Shown here: piece by piece, positions 19,330 to 27,015 of the stretch
Numbering within the stretch: position 1 is the stretch's first letter
Layout of the letters: each line of letters begins with the position of its first letter
Assembly (NCBI GenBank): GCA_938084715.1
Contig: CALKES010000023.1
Span: 1 to 38,545, forward strand
Direction: 5' to 3'
DNA length: 38,545 nucleotides
Origin: Candidatus Bipolaricaulota bacterium
Lineage (GTDB): Bacteria > Bipolaricaulota > Bipolaricaulia > Bipolaricaulales > Bipolaricaulaceae
The notes under the pieces: model-generated
The model's database searches: none
What the model was told of the DNA's origin: nothing
The model's input: the letters and a program-made list of their open reading frames with translations, nothing else
Made by a program: the position numbers and the translations under genes

Positions 19330-20646
19330 TCAGGCGAGCTCCAGGGCCTCCATCCCCTGGGCGAGGGTCTGCACCTGGATCACGTCCAACGGTAGCCGCT
19401 TGGGGAGGGGGCCTTTGGGGGCCACGGCCCGGGAAAACCCGAGCTTGGCCACCTCGGCCAGGCGCTCCGGTCCCCGCCGGACGGGACGGACCTCCCCCGC
19501 CAGCCCCACCTCCCCCAGGACCACGGTCCCGGCGGGGATCGGCCGGTTCCGCACGCTCCCCAGGATCGCCGCGCACACGCCGAGATCCGCCCCTGGCTCC
19601 CGGACCTCGAAGCCCCCGGCCACCGCGAGGTAGACGTCCATCGCCCGGACGTGGACCCCGAGGTGCTTTTCCATCACCGCCAGGAGGACGCTCGTCCGGT
19701 TGAGGTCAAGGCCCGCCGTCCGCCGCTGGGGAGGCCCGTACCCGCTTCCCGGGGCGACGAGGGCCTGGACCTCCACGAGGAGCGTCCGCGAACCCTCAAG
19801 GACGGGAACGACGGCCGCCCCGGGCTTGGGGGGACCGTCCCCGGAGATGAAGAACAGGGACGGATTGGGGACCTCCGCGAGGCCCGTAGGCCCCATCTGG
19901 AGGACCGCGACCTCGGACGTGGACCCAAACCGGTTCTTCACGCAGCGGAGGAGGCGGAGGTCCCCCTCCCGGACCCCCTCGAGCTGGACCGTGGCATCGA
20001 CGAGGTGCTCGACGGTCTTAGGGCCCGCGAACTCGCCCCCTTTGGTGATGTGGGAGACGAGGAACGCCACCATCCCCAGCCCTTTGGCCAGGCGGGCGAG
20101 GTGCGCGGCTGCCTCCCGCACCTGGACGAGGCTTCCGATCTCGCCCCCGTCGGGCCGGGCGAGCACGGTCTGAAGGGAGTCCACGACGAGGACTGCGGGC
20201 TCCAGGTCCTCGATCGCCTGGACGATCCGGAGGAGCTCCTGCTCGGACTGGAGGTAGAGGTTGGGCTCGGCGATCCCCAGGCGGTCGGCGCGGAGCTTCA
20301 CCTGGGCCACCGCCTCCTCGCCGGAGACGTAGAGGACCTTCCCACGCTGGGCGAGGCGGGAGGCAAGCTGGAGGAGAAGGGTTGACTTCCCCACCCCCGG
20401 TTCCCCACCGAGGAGGACGACCGCCCCCGGGAGGAGTCCCCCGAGGACCCTGTCCACCTCGGGGAGACCCGTGGTGAGCCTCTCCCCGGAAAGAGGAGGG
20501 ACCTCGGGAAGGGGGTGCGGGGGCTCGCCTCCGGGGGCGGGGGCCTGTGCCCCCGAATCCTCGAAGGAATCCCACGCCCCGCAGCGGGGGCAGCGGCCCA
20601 GCCACTTCGGGGACTGGTAGCCGCACCCCCGGCACCGGTAGGGCAT
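19330..20646 (-). CDS. radA: DNA repair protein RadA/Sms
   Basis: 438 residues. RecA-like branch-migration helicase. The N-terminal zinc finger has C5, C8, C19 and C22 (CRGCGYQSPKWLGRCPRC). Walker A is GEPGVGKS at 81-88, Walker B-like LVVDSLQT ends at 160, and the RadA-specific KNRFG is at 237-241. The C-terminal Lon-protease-like domain follows, with ADLGVCAAILGSVRNRPIP and GEVGLAGEVRPV. The start is taken as ATG 20646, whose A is the last base of the clpC stop codon (TGATG), with AAGGAG two bases before; translation is therefore coupled to clpC. The longer open frame upstream lies in clpC and lacks family features. Confidence 0.96.
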   Translation of the reverse strand: MPYRCRGCGYQSPKWLGRCPRCGAWDSFEDSGAQAPAPGGEPPHPLPEVPPLSGERLTTGLPEVDRVLGGLLPGAVVLLGGEPGVGKSTLLLQLASRLAQRGKVLYVSGEEAVAQVKLRADRLGIAEPNLYLQSEQELLRIVQAIEDLEPAVLVVDSLQTVLARPDGGEIGSLVQVREAAAHLARLAKGLGMVAFLVSHITKGGEFAGPKTVEHLVDATVQLEGVREGDLRLLRCVKNRFGSTSEVAVLQMGPTGLAEVPNPSLFFISGDGPPKPGAAVVPVLEGSRTLLVEVQALVAPGSGYGPPQRRTAGLDLNRTSVLLAVMEKHLGVHVRAMDVYLAVAGGFEVREPGADLGVCAAILGSVRNRPIPAGTVVLGEVGLAGEVRPVRRGPERLAEVAKLGFSRAVAPKGPLPKRLPLDVIQVQTLAQGMEALELA

Positions 20647-23057
20647 CACTCCTTCCGGAGGGCGATCTCCCCGTCCCGGGCCTCGGCCACGACCCGGCAC
20701 CCGGGGGGGAATTCCTTCGTCAGGATCTTCTCGGCAATCGGGTCCTCCAGGAGCCGCTCCACGGCTCGGCCCATGGGGCGGGCCCCGTACTTCTCGTCGT
20801 ACCCCCGCTCGGTGAGGAGCTCCCAGGCCGAGGGCTCGACCTGAAGCTCAATCCCGTGTTCCTCCCGCAGGCGGTCCTGGAGCCGACGGACGAACAGGTT
20901 TGCGATTTCCCGCACCTGCTCCTTCGTGAGGGCGTGGAACACGATCACGTCGTCGAGGCGGTTGAGGAACTCGGGGGAGAACTCCTTCCTCACCTCGCTC
21001 ATCACCCGGCTCTTCATGTCCTTGTACGCCTGCTCGCTCTCGATGTCGGCCGTGGTGAACCCGACCCCGGTCCGGTCCACGATGAGCTTGCTTCCCACGT
21101 TGGAGGTCATGATGAGGACCGTGTTTCGGAAGTCGACCTTCCGGCCCTGGGAGTCGGTGAGGATCCCGTGGTCCATGACCTGGAGGAGGATGTTGAACAC
21201 GTCCCGGTGGGCCTTCTCGATCTCATCAAACAGGACGACGGAGTAGGGCCGCCGGCGGACGGCCTCGGTCAGTTGCCCGGCCTCCTCGTACCCCACGTAC
21301 CCCGGGGGAGCGCCCACCAGCCGAGAGACGGCGAACCGCTCTACGTACTCCGACATGTCGATCCGGATCAGGGCGTCGTCGTCCCCAAACAGGAACCCGG
21401 CGAGGACCCGCGCGAGCTCCGTCTTCCCGACCCCGGTGGGCCCCAGGAACAGGAACGAGCCGATCGGCCGCCGGGGGTCCTTGACACCGGCGTAGGCGCG
21501 GCGGATCGCCCGGGCCACGCTCTTGACCGCCTCGTCCTGGCCCACGTACCGCTCGTGGATCTTCTCCTCCATCCGGACGAGCCGCGCCGTGTCCTCCTCC
21601 TGGAGGTGGCGGACGGGGATCCCGGTCCAGGCGGAGACGGTCGCCGCCACGTGCTCCCCCGTGACCACGGGGACGACCGGCTCCCGGCCGGCCTCCTCGT
21701 AGCGCTTGAGCTCCTCCACCTTGAGGGTCCGCTGGTCGCGGATCCGGGCGGCGAGCTCGTAGTTCTGCTCGGCCACCGCGGCCTCCTCCTCGTCCTCCAG
21801 GCGGGTGATCTCCTCGAGGAGCTCCCGGGCCTCCGGGGGGAGCTCGGTCGCCGCGAGCCGCACCTTGGCCGCGGTCTCGTCGATGAGGTCGATCGCCTTG
21901 TCGGGGAGGAACTGGTCGGTGATGTAGCGGTCCGAGAGCCGGGCCGCCTGCCAGAGGGCGCCGTCGGTGATCTGGACCCCGTGGTGCTCCTCGTAGCGGT
22001 GCCGGAGCCCGTGGAGGATCTTCACCGTGTCCTCCACCGAGGGTTCGTCCACGTACACCGTCTTGAACCGCCGCTTGAGGGCCGGGTCCTTCTCGATCGA
22101 TTTCCGGTAGTCGTCGGGGGTCGCCGTGCCGATGCACTGGATCGCGCCCGAGGCCAAGGGGGGCTTGAGGATTGCCGAGGCGTCGATTGCCCCTTCAGCC
22201 CCCCCGGCCCCGACCACGGTCTGGAGCTCGTCGATGAAGAGGATGATGTTGTCCACGCTCATGACCTGGTTGAGGATCGTCTTCAGGCGCTGCTCGAACT
22301 CCCCGCGGTACTTGGTGCCGGCCACGATCCCCGCCATATCGAGCTCCACGATCTCCTTGTTGGCCAGGGCCGAGGGGACGTCGCCGGCGGCGATCTTCTG
22401 GGCCAGGCCCTCGACGATGGCGGTCTTTCCCACCCCCGACTCCCCGATGAGGGCGGGGTTGTTCTTCTTCCGGCGGCACAGGATCTCGATTACCCGCTCG
22501 AGCTCCCGCTCCCGCCCGATCACTGGATCGAGGAGCCCCTGGGACGCCTCCTCGACGAGGTTGCGGCCGAACTCCCCCAGTTCCCCCGGAAGCCGGCTGT
22601 GGCCGGTCCGGACCCGCACCCCGCCCCGGCGGTTGAGGGAGAGCTGCTCTCGAGCCATCCGGAGGTCGATCCCCTGGGCGCGGAGGATCTCCGCGGCCGT
22701 GCACTCCCCCTCCCGGAGGATCCCGAGGATCAAGTGCTCGGGCTCGATCGCCTCCACCCCGTCCCGGCGTGCCTCCTCGTAGGCGAGCTTCATGACCCGC
22801 CGCAGGCGCTGGGTGGGCTCCAGCTCATCGGGGGAGATGCTGATCTTCCCCCGGCCCTTTTGGCGCTCGACGAACCGGGCGATCCGATCGTAGTTCAGGC
22901 CCTTGGAGTCCAAGAAACGCGCCACCCGGGACCCCTCCATCCGGGCCGCCGCAAGGAGGAGGTGCTCCGTCCCGACGTAGCGGTGGCGCCAGTCGCCCGC
23001 CTCCTCCTGGGACGCGGCGAGGAGCTTCATGGATTCCTTGGAAAACTTCTCGTACAT
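20646..23057 (-). CDS. clpC: ATP-dependent Clp protease ATPase subunit ClpC
   Basis: 803 residues. Two Clp-N repeats (about 1-145), AAA+ domain 1 with Walker A GESGVGKT, and a short UVR-type M domain (EEAAVAEQNYELAARIRD). AAA+ domain 2 has GPTGVGKTE and DMSEY, and the C-terminal D2-small domain ends the protein. The ClpP-docking loop appears as TGVGF. The short coiled M domain places it with ClpC rather than ClpB. One conserved position is changed in D1 (FIDELQTVVGAG, usually DELH). ATG 23057 has GGAGGT upstream and its own TATAAT promoter inside the pth end. No CtsR, McsA or McsB genes accompany it here. Confidence 0.95.
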   Translation of the reverse strand: MYEKFSKESMKLLAASQEEAGDWRHRYVGTEHLLLAAARMEGSRVARFLDSKGLNYDRIARFVERQKGRGKISISPDELEPTQRLRRVMKLAYEEARRDGVEAIEPEHLILGILREGECTAAEILRAQGIDLRMAREQLSLNRRGGVRVRTGHSRLPGELGEFGRNLVEEASQGLLDPVIGRERELERVIEILCRRKKNNPALIGESGVGKTAIVEGLAQKIAAGDVPSALANKEIVELDMAGIVAGTKYRGEFEQRLKTILNQVMSVDNIILFIDELQTVVGAGGAEGAIDASAILKPPLASGAIQCIGTATPDDYRKSIEKDPALKRRFKTVYVDEPSVEDTVKILHGLRHRYEEHHGVQITDGALWQAARLSDRYITDQFLPDKAIDLIDETAAKVRLAATELPPEARELLEEITRLEDEEEAAVAEQNYELAARIRDQRTLKVEELKRYEEAGREPVVPVVTGEHVAATVSAWTGIPVRHLQEEDTARLVRMEEKIHERYVGQDEAVKSVARAIRRAYAGVKDPRRPIGSFLFLGPTGVGKTELARVLAGFLFGDDDALIRIDMSEYVERFAVSRLVGAPPGYVGYEEAGQLTEAVRRRPYSVVLFDEIEKAHRDVFNILLQVMDHGILTDSQGRKVDFRNTVLIMTSNVGSKLIVDRTGVGFTTADIESEQAYKDMKSRVMSEVRKEFSPEFLNRLDDVIVFHALTKEQVREIANLFVRRLQDRLREEHGIELQVEPSAWELLTERGYDEKYGARPMGRAVERLLEDPIAEKILTKEFPPGCRVVAEARDGEIALRKE

Positions 23058-23070
23058 GGGCGACCTCCGG

Positions 23071-23643
23071 TCAGATTATACGGGGACCTCTTTCCCCCTC
23101 ACGGGAGAAGCGGTCGAGGGCGGCCGGGAGCCCGGCGGTGAGGAAGGTCCAGGCGAGCTCCGCCGCGAGGTCGGCGGCGTGGGCCAGGGCCTCCGCCTCC
23201 TCGGGCGGCGGCGGAGAGAGGACGTGGTCCACCCAGTCCCCCTCGTCGGGGGGGCGGCCGATCCCCACCCGGAGCCGCGGGACGCCCTCCGTCCCCAGGG
23301 CCTCGAGGACGGACCGCATCCCCCGGTGCGTCCCGGGCCCTCCCCGGGCGCGGAGGCGGACGGCCCCCACGGGGAGGTCCGCCTCGTCGTAGACGACGAG
23401 GAGGTCTGAGGGAAGGAGGGGGGTCTCGGCGAGGAACCCCCGCACGGCGTCCCCGGACCGGTTCATGTACGTGGCCGGGCGGAGGAGGTAGCCGGGGGAG
23501 GCACGGAACACTTCCCCCCACGGGTACACCCGGCGCCGCCAGGGCGCCCGGGGGAGGAGGCGCTCGATCACCCAGAACCCGACGTTGTGGCGGCTCGGGG
23601 CGTACTCCGGTCCGACGTTTCCCAGCCCGACGACGGCCCTCAA
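23071..23643 (-). CDS. pth: Peptidyl-tRNA hydrolase
   Basis: 190 residues. Recycles peptidyl-tRNA dropped from ribosomes. Catalytic and tRNA-site motifs: GLGNVGPEY (N9), SRHNVGF (catalytic H19), TYMNRSGDAV, VVYDEADLPVGAVRLRARGG with the conserved Asp, and GTHRGMRSVLEALGT. The Asn of the usual GHNG motif is Arg, a change seen in other lineages. The start is TTG 23643, overlapping the L25 stop as TTGA (4 nt), which suits coupled translation; no other start fits. The rplY-pth pair is common in bacteria. Confidence 0.93.
   Translation of the reverse strand: MRAVVGLGNVGPEYAPSRHNVGFWVIERLLPRAPWRRRVYPWGEVFRASPGYLLRPATYMNRSGDAVRGFLAETPLLPSDLLVVYDEADLPVGAVRLRARGGPGTHRGMRSVLEALGTEGVPRLRVGIGRPPDEGDWVDHVLSPPPPEEAEALAHAADLAAELAWTFLTAGLPAALDRFSREGERGPRII
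23075..23080 (-). promoter_or_regulatory. Promoter -10 box of clpC-radA-disA-PNP
   Basis: A perfect TATAAT within the last codons of pth, 17 nt before the clpC ATG. The -35 position is poor, and no direct-repeat CtsR operator or CIRCE element was seen. Confidence 0.55.
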
Positions 23644-24275
23644 CCCGTGGGGGTCTCCCCTTCGGAGGGCTTGGCCGCCTCGCCCTCCGCCGGCCCGGCC
23701 GCCGCCTCCGCGGCGGGGGCGGCCTCGACCTCGAGGGCCCGGCGGGCGGCGACGGTGACGAGGGCGTCGTCCAAGGGGAGGAGTGGCACGACCCCCTCCG
23801 GCCACGGGACGTCCTTCACCAGGATCGCCTGACCGACCCCGAGCTCCGAGACGTCGAGCTCGATCCGGGGCGGCATCTTCGCGGGAAGGGCCTGAACGGG
23901 GATCGAGCTGTGGAGCACCTCGAGGATCCCCCCGTCCTTGATCCCCCGGGCCATCCCCACCACCCGGACGGGGACGTTCATCTCCAGGGGGCGGTTCGGG
24001 TCGGCGACGTAGAGGTCGAGGTGGAGGAACTTCTCCGTGATCGGATGGACCTGGATCTCCTTGAGGAAGACGTGGTAGGTCTCCCGCCCGTCCACCTTGA
24101 CCTCCACCGGGGTGGAGCGGGTGACGTGGTCGAGGAGCTCCAGGAGCTCCTTCTCCGGGATCGAGACGTGGAGGGAGGCCACGTGGGCTCCGTACAGGAC
24201 TGCGGGGACGTACCCCTGGCGGCGGAGGGCCTTCGCCTTGGCCGTGAGGGGCCGTCGCACTGCGTTGACCATCAT
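23640..24275 (-). CDS. rplY: 50S ribosomal protein L25/Ctc (long form)
   Basis: 211 residues. The N-terminal 5S-rRNA-binding L25 domain (about 1-90) has VNAVRRPLTAKAKALRRQGY, VPAVLYGAH and FLKEIQVHPITEKFLHLDLY. The C-terminal TL5/Ctc beta domain (about 95-180) has VPVRVVGMARGIKDGGILEV and IELDVSELGVGQAILVKDV. An Ala/Glu/Pro-rich acidic tail closes the protein, as in many Ctc proteins. AAAGGAGG lies six bases before ATG 24275. The gap to the prs stop is 12 nt. Confidence 0.93.
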   Translation of the reverse strand: MMVNAVRRPLTAKAKALRRQGYVPAVLYGAHVASLHVSIPEKELLELLDHVTRSTPVEVKVDGRETYHVFLKEIQVHPITEKFLHLDLYVADPNRPLEMNVPVRVVGMARGIKDGGILEVLHSSIPVQALPAKMPPRIELDVSELGVGQAILVKDVPWPEGVVPLLPLDDALVTVAARRALEVEAAPAAEAAAGPAEGEAAKPSEGETPTG

Positions 24276-24287
24276 CTCCGTCCTCCT

Positions 24288-25316
24288 TTAGGTCGGCGTT
24301 GACGCCAAGAGATCCGTCATCGACTCGTGGCGGTGGATACGGCGAATCGCGTCCGCGAAGAACTCGGCGACCGAAACGATTTCGATCTTGGGGGCCTTGC
24401 GGACCTCGTCGCGGTGCGCAATCGTATCGGTGACAAGCACCGCTTGCAACTCCGACCCCGCGAGAAGCTCCAGCGACCCCGGGGTGAACACGCCGTGGGT
24501 ACAGGCGGCGAAGATCTCCTTCGCCCCGGCCGACCGGAGTTCGGTGGTGGCAGTGGCGAGGGTCGAGCCGCTGGAGAGGATGTCGTCCACAAGGAGTACC
24601 TTCCGTCCCCGGACCTTGCCGATGACCTCCTTCACCACGATCTTCTTGTCCCGCTCGTCCCGCTGGGTGACGACCACCACCATCGGGAGCTCCTTCTTCT
24701 TTGGGGTGAGTTCGCCCAGGCGCTTGGCCATTCGCCGGGCCCGCCACACCCCCCCGAGGTCGGGGGAGGCCACGGTGAGGTTCCCTAGCCAGTCGGGGTG
24801 CTCGGTGTGGATGTGCCGGGCGAGCAATCGGTCCGAGCGGAGGTGGTCCAGGGGCACGGTGAAGAAGCCCTGGATCTGCCCCGCGTGGAGGTCCATCGTC
24901 AGGACCCGGCTCACCCCGGCGGTCTCCAAGAGGTCCGCCACGAGCCGGGCCGAGATGGGAACCCGTCCGGTGGTCTTCCGGTCCTGGCGGGCGTAACCGA
25001 GGTAGGGGATCACGGCGCAGATCTCCCGGCACGAGGCCCGCCGGAGGGCGTCCACGAGGATGAGGAGCTCCACGAGGTGGTCGTTCACCGGGGGAGAGAG
25101 GGGCTGGATCACGAACACGTCTTTGCCGCGCACCGTCTGGCGGATTTGGACGCTCACCTCTCCGTCGGGGAACCGCCCCGGGCCGTACCCCCCCTTGGCC
25201 CCGGCGCTCGCCTGGCACAGCTCGACCCCGAGGAGCTCGGCGATCCTCAGGGCGAGGGGTAGGTTGGCGTTTCCGGACAGGATGCGCAGGTCCGTGTTAA
25301 GCGTTCGTCTGGCCAT
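24288..25316 (-). CDS. prs: Ribose-phosphate pyrophosphokinase (PRPP synthetase)
   Basis: 342 residues, about 25 longer than the common ~315. Makes PRPP for purine, pyrimidine, His and Trp synthesis and for base salvage. Motifs: LPLALRIAELLG, PDGEVSVQIRQTVRGKDVF, YLGYARQDRK, VLTMDLHAGQIQGFF and VASPDLGGVWRARRMAKRL. The ribose-5-phosphate loop reads VDDILSSGST instead of the usual DDMIDTGGT. The normal ~4-residue regions are expanded at GAKGGYGPG and around ELTPKKKELP. The altered loop still keeps both Asp residues, and the enzyme is probably functional. ATG 25316 lies 20 nt inside the glmU end, with GGAGG upstream. Confidence 0.92.
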   Translation of the reverse strand: MARRTLNTDLRILSGNANLPLALRIAELLGVELCQASAGAKGGYGPGRFPDGEVSVQIRQTVRGKDVFVIQPLSPPVNDHLVELLILVDALRRASCREICAVIPYLGYARQDRKTTGRVPISARLVADLLETAGVSRVLTMDLHAGQIQGFFTVPLDHLRSDRLLARHIHTEHPDWLGNLTVASPDLGGVWRARRMAKRLGELTPKKKELPMVVVVTQRDERDKKIVVKEVIGKVRGRKVLLVDDILSSGSTLATATTELRSAGAKEIFAACTHGVFTPGSLELLAGSELQAVLVTDTIAHRDEVRKAPKIEIVSVAEFFADAIRRIHRHESMTDLLASTPT

Positions 25317-26688
25317 CGTCTCGCTCCTCCAGGGCCCAACCGGGTTTGACGATCTGAGGGGCCCGTTCCAAGGCCAGGGCGTAGGGGGGCACGTCCCGGG
25401 TGATCACCGACCCTGCGCCCACCACGGCCCCCTCCCCGATCCGGATCGGGGCGACGAGGGACACGTTCGTCCCGATGAACGCGCCCCGCCCGATTTCGGT
25501 CCGGAACTTCTCCTTCTTGCCAGGCTGGAAGTTGCAGGTGATCGCCCCGGCCCCGATGTTCGTCCCGGGCCCCACCTCGGCGTCGCCGATGTAGGCGAGG
25601 TGCCCGGCCCGGACCCCCTCCCCGAGGGTCGCGGCCTTGACCTCGACGAAGTTCCCCACCCGGGCCCGGCGGCCGATCCGCGCCCCCGGGCGGAGATGGG
25701 CGTAGGGCCCGACCTGGGCCTCTTCCTCCACGGTCGCCCCCTCGAGGACCGAGTACCACACCCGGGCCCCGTCCCCCACCGCGGAGTCCACGAGGTAGGC
25801 CCCGGGACCCACGACGCACCCCCGGCCGATCACGGTCCGGCCGAGGAGGTAGGTTCCGGGGAAGAGGACCGTGTCCTCCCCCACGGAGGCGTCAGGGGAG
25901 GGGTAGATGGCGCGGGGGTCGACCACCGTGACCCCGTCCCGCATCCAGGTGGTGAGGATCCTCTCCCGGAGGAGGGCCTCGACCGCGGCGAGGTCGGCCC
26001 GGTCGTTCACCCCCCGCAGGTCCTCCGGGCAGGGCCAGCGGAGGGCCGCCGCCCTTCCCGAACGGGCGAAGGGGGCCACGAGGTCGGTGAGGTAGTACTC
26101 ACCCTTGGCGTTGTCCGGGGAGAGGGAGGAGAGGGCCGCCCACAGCTCCGGGGCGTTCTCGAGGGCCCAGATCCCCGAGTTCACCTCCCGGAGGGCGAGC
26201 TCCGCGGGCGAGGCGTCGCCCGCCTCCACGATCCGCTGGGGCCGGCCGTCCTCCCCCCGGACGAGGCGGCCGTAGGAGCCGGGGTCCGGGGGTTCGGCCG
26301 TGAGGACGGTGACGACGGCCCGCTCCGCGCGGTGGTGGTCGAGGAGGGCCTGGAGGGCCTCCGTCGGGACGAGGGGGACGTCCCCGGGGAGGACGAGGAC
26401 TGTGCGGCCGTGGATCGCGTCCCGGGAGGCGAGGACGGCGTGGCCCGTCCCCCGGGGCTCCCCCTGGTCGACGGCCGTGACCTCCCACCGGGCGAGGAAG
26501 GCCCGGACCTCCTCTCCCCCGTGGCCGACGACGACCACGGTTTCCTGGGGAGCAAGGCTTTGGGCGACGCGGAGGACGTGCTCGAGGAGGGGGAGGCCGG
26601 CCAGGGGATGGAGGACCTTGGGGAGGCGGGAACGCATCCGCGTTCCCTTGCCCGCGGCCAGCACCACAACGGTAAGCGAGTCCTCCAT
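25297..26688 (-). CDS. glmU: Bifunctional GlmU (GlcN-1-P acetyltransferase / UDP-GlcNAc pyrophosphorylase)
   Basis: 463 residues. The N-terminal nucleotidyltransferase domain has VVLAAGKGTRMRSRLPKVLH, GEPRGTGHAVLAS and LPGDVPLVPT. The C-terminal left-handed beta-helix has hexapeptide repeats and the acetyltransferase motifs VGNFVEVKAATLGEG, GHLAYIGDAEVG and NIGAGAITCNF. It supplies UDP-GlcNAc for peptidoglycan and, in diderms, lipid A. The start is ATG 26688 with GGGAGG upstream; a longer open frame exists but crosses the promoter at 26702-26730. The end overlaps prs by 20 nt. The glmU-prs pairing is a classic bacterial arrangement. Confidence 0.95.
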   Translation of the reverse strand: MEDSLTVVVLAAGKGTRMRSRLPKVLHPLAGLPLLEHVLRVAQSLAPQETVVVVGHGGEEVRAFLARWEVTAVDQGEPRGTGHAVLASRDAIHGRTVLVLPGDVPLVPTEALQALLDHHRAERAVVTVLTAEPPDPGSYGRLVRGEDGRPQRIVEAGDASPAELALREVNSGIWALENAPELWAALSSLSPDNAKGEYYLTDLVAPFARSGRAAALRWPCPEDLRGVNDRADLAAVEALLRERILTTWMRDGVTVVDPRAIYPSPDASVGEDTVLFPGTYLLGRTVIGRGCVVGPGAYLVDSAVGDGARVWYSVLEGATVEEEAQVGPYAHLRPGARIGRRARVGNFVEVKAATLGEGVRAGHLAYIGDAEVGPGTNIGAGAITCNFQPGKKEKFRTEIGRGAFIGTNVSLVAPIRIGEGAVVGAGSVITRDVPPYALALERAPQIVKPGWALEERDDGQTNA

Positions 26689-26701
26689 CCGCCCCTCCCG
26701 G

Positions 26702-26730
26702 ACTATAGCGGGGCGGAACGGGGGTCGCAA
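26702..26730 (-). promoter_or_regulatory. Promoter of glmU-prs-rplY-pth
   Basis: On the minus strand TTGCGA (26725-26730) and TATAGT (26702-26707) are 17 bp apart. They lie in the 45 nt between the MoaD-like stop and the glmU ATG. Transcription would begin near 26695, so the leader is only a few bases and contains little of the GGGAGGGG ribosome site. Confidence 0.72.
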
Positions 26731-26733
26731 AAG

Positions 26734-27015
26734 CTAGCCCCCGCCCACGGGGGGAAGGAGGGTGAGCCGGTCCCCGTCCCGGAGGGGGGTGGCGAACCCG
26801 TCCTTGAACTGGACCGCCGTCCCGTTCACCAGGGCCGAGACGTGGCGGCGGATCCTCCCGCCTGAGTCCAGAAGGCGCTCCCGGAGCTGGGGGTAGCGCT
26901 GGGCGAGGGCCTCCACGGCCCCGGCGACGTCCGTCCCAGGCGGGAGATCGAGGAGGACCGGCCCTCCCCCGATCTCCTCCCGGAACGGGAAGAACACGTG
27001 GACCTCGACCTTCAT
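26734..27015 (-). CDS. MoaD/ThiS-family ubiquitin-like sulfur carrier protein
   Basis: 93 residues. Beta-grasp fold pattern: KVEVHVFFPFREEIGGGPVL, LPPGTDVAGAVEALAQRYPQ, LVNGTAVQFKDGFATPL and DGDRLTLLPPVGGG. The C-terminal Gly-Gly is the site normally adenylated and thiocarboxylated by an E1-like enzyme; here the tail has three glycines. Insertions make it look more like MoaD or archaeal small modifier proteins than ThiS. ATG 27015 overlaps the amidohydrolase stop as ATGA, so the two are co-translated. It may serve molybdopterin synthesis, or thiolate another product. No E1-like gene is in the window. Confidence 0.85.
   Translation of the reverse strand: MKVEVHVFFPFREEIGGGPVLLDLPPGTDVAGAVEALAQRYPQLRERLLDSGGRIRRHVSALVNGTAVQFKDGFATPLRDGDRLTLLPPVGGG

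Noticed and set aside
20646-23057. CtsR operator or CIRCE element controlling clpC
   Set aside because: The region before the clpC start shows neither the heptad direct repeat nor the CIRCE inverted repeat.
23644-25218. Extended pth frame of 715 residues
   Set aside because: Everything before TTG 23643 is antiphase shadow of the L25 and prs genes.
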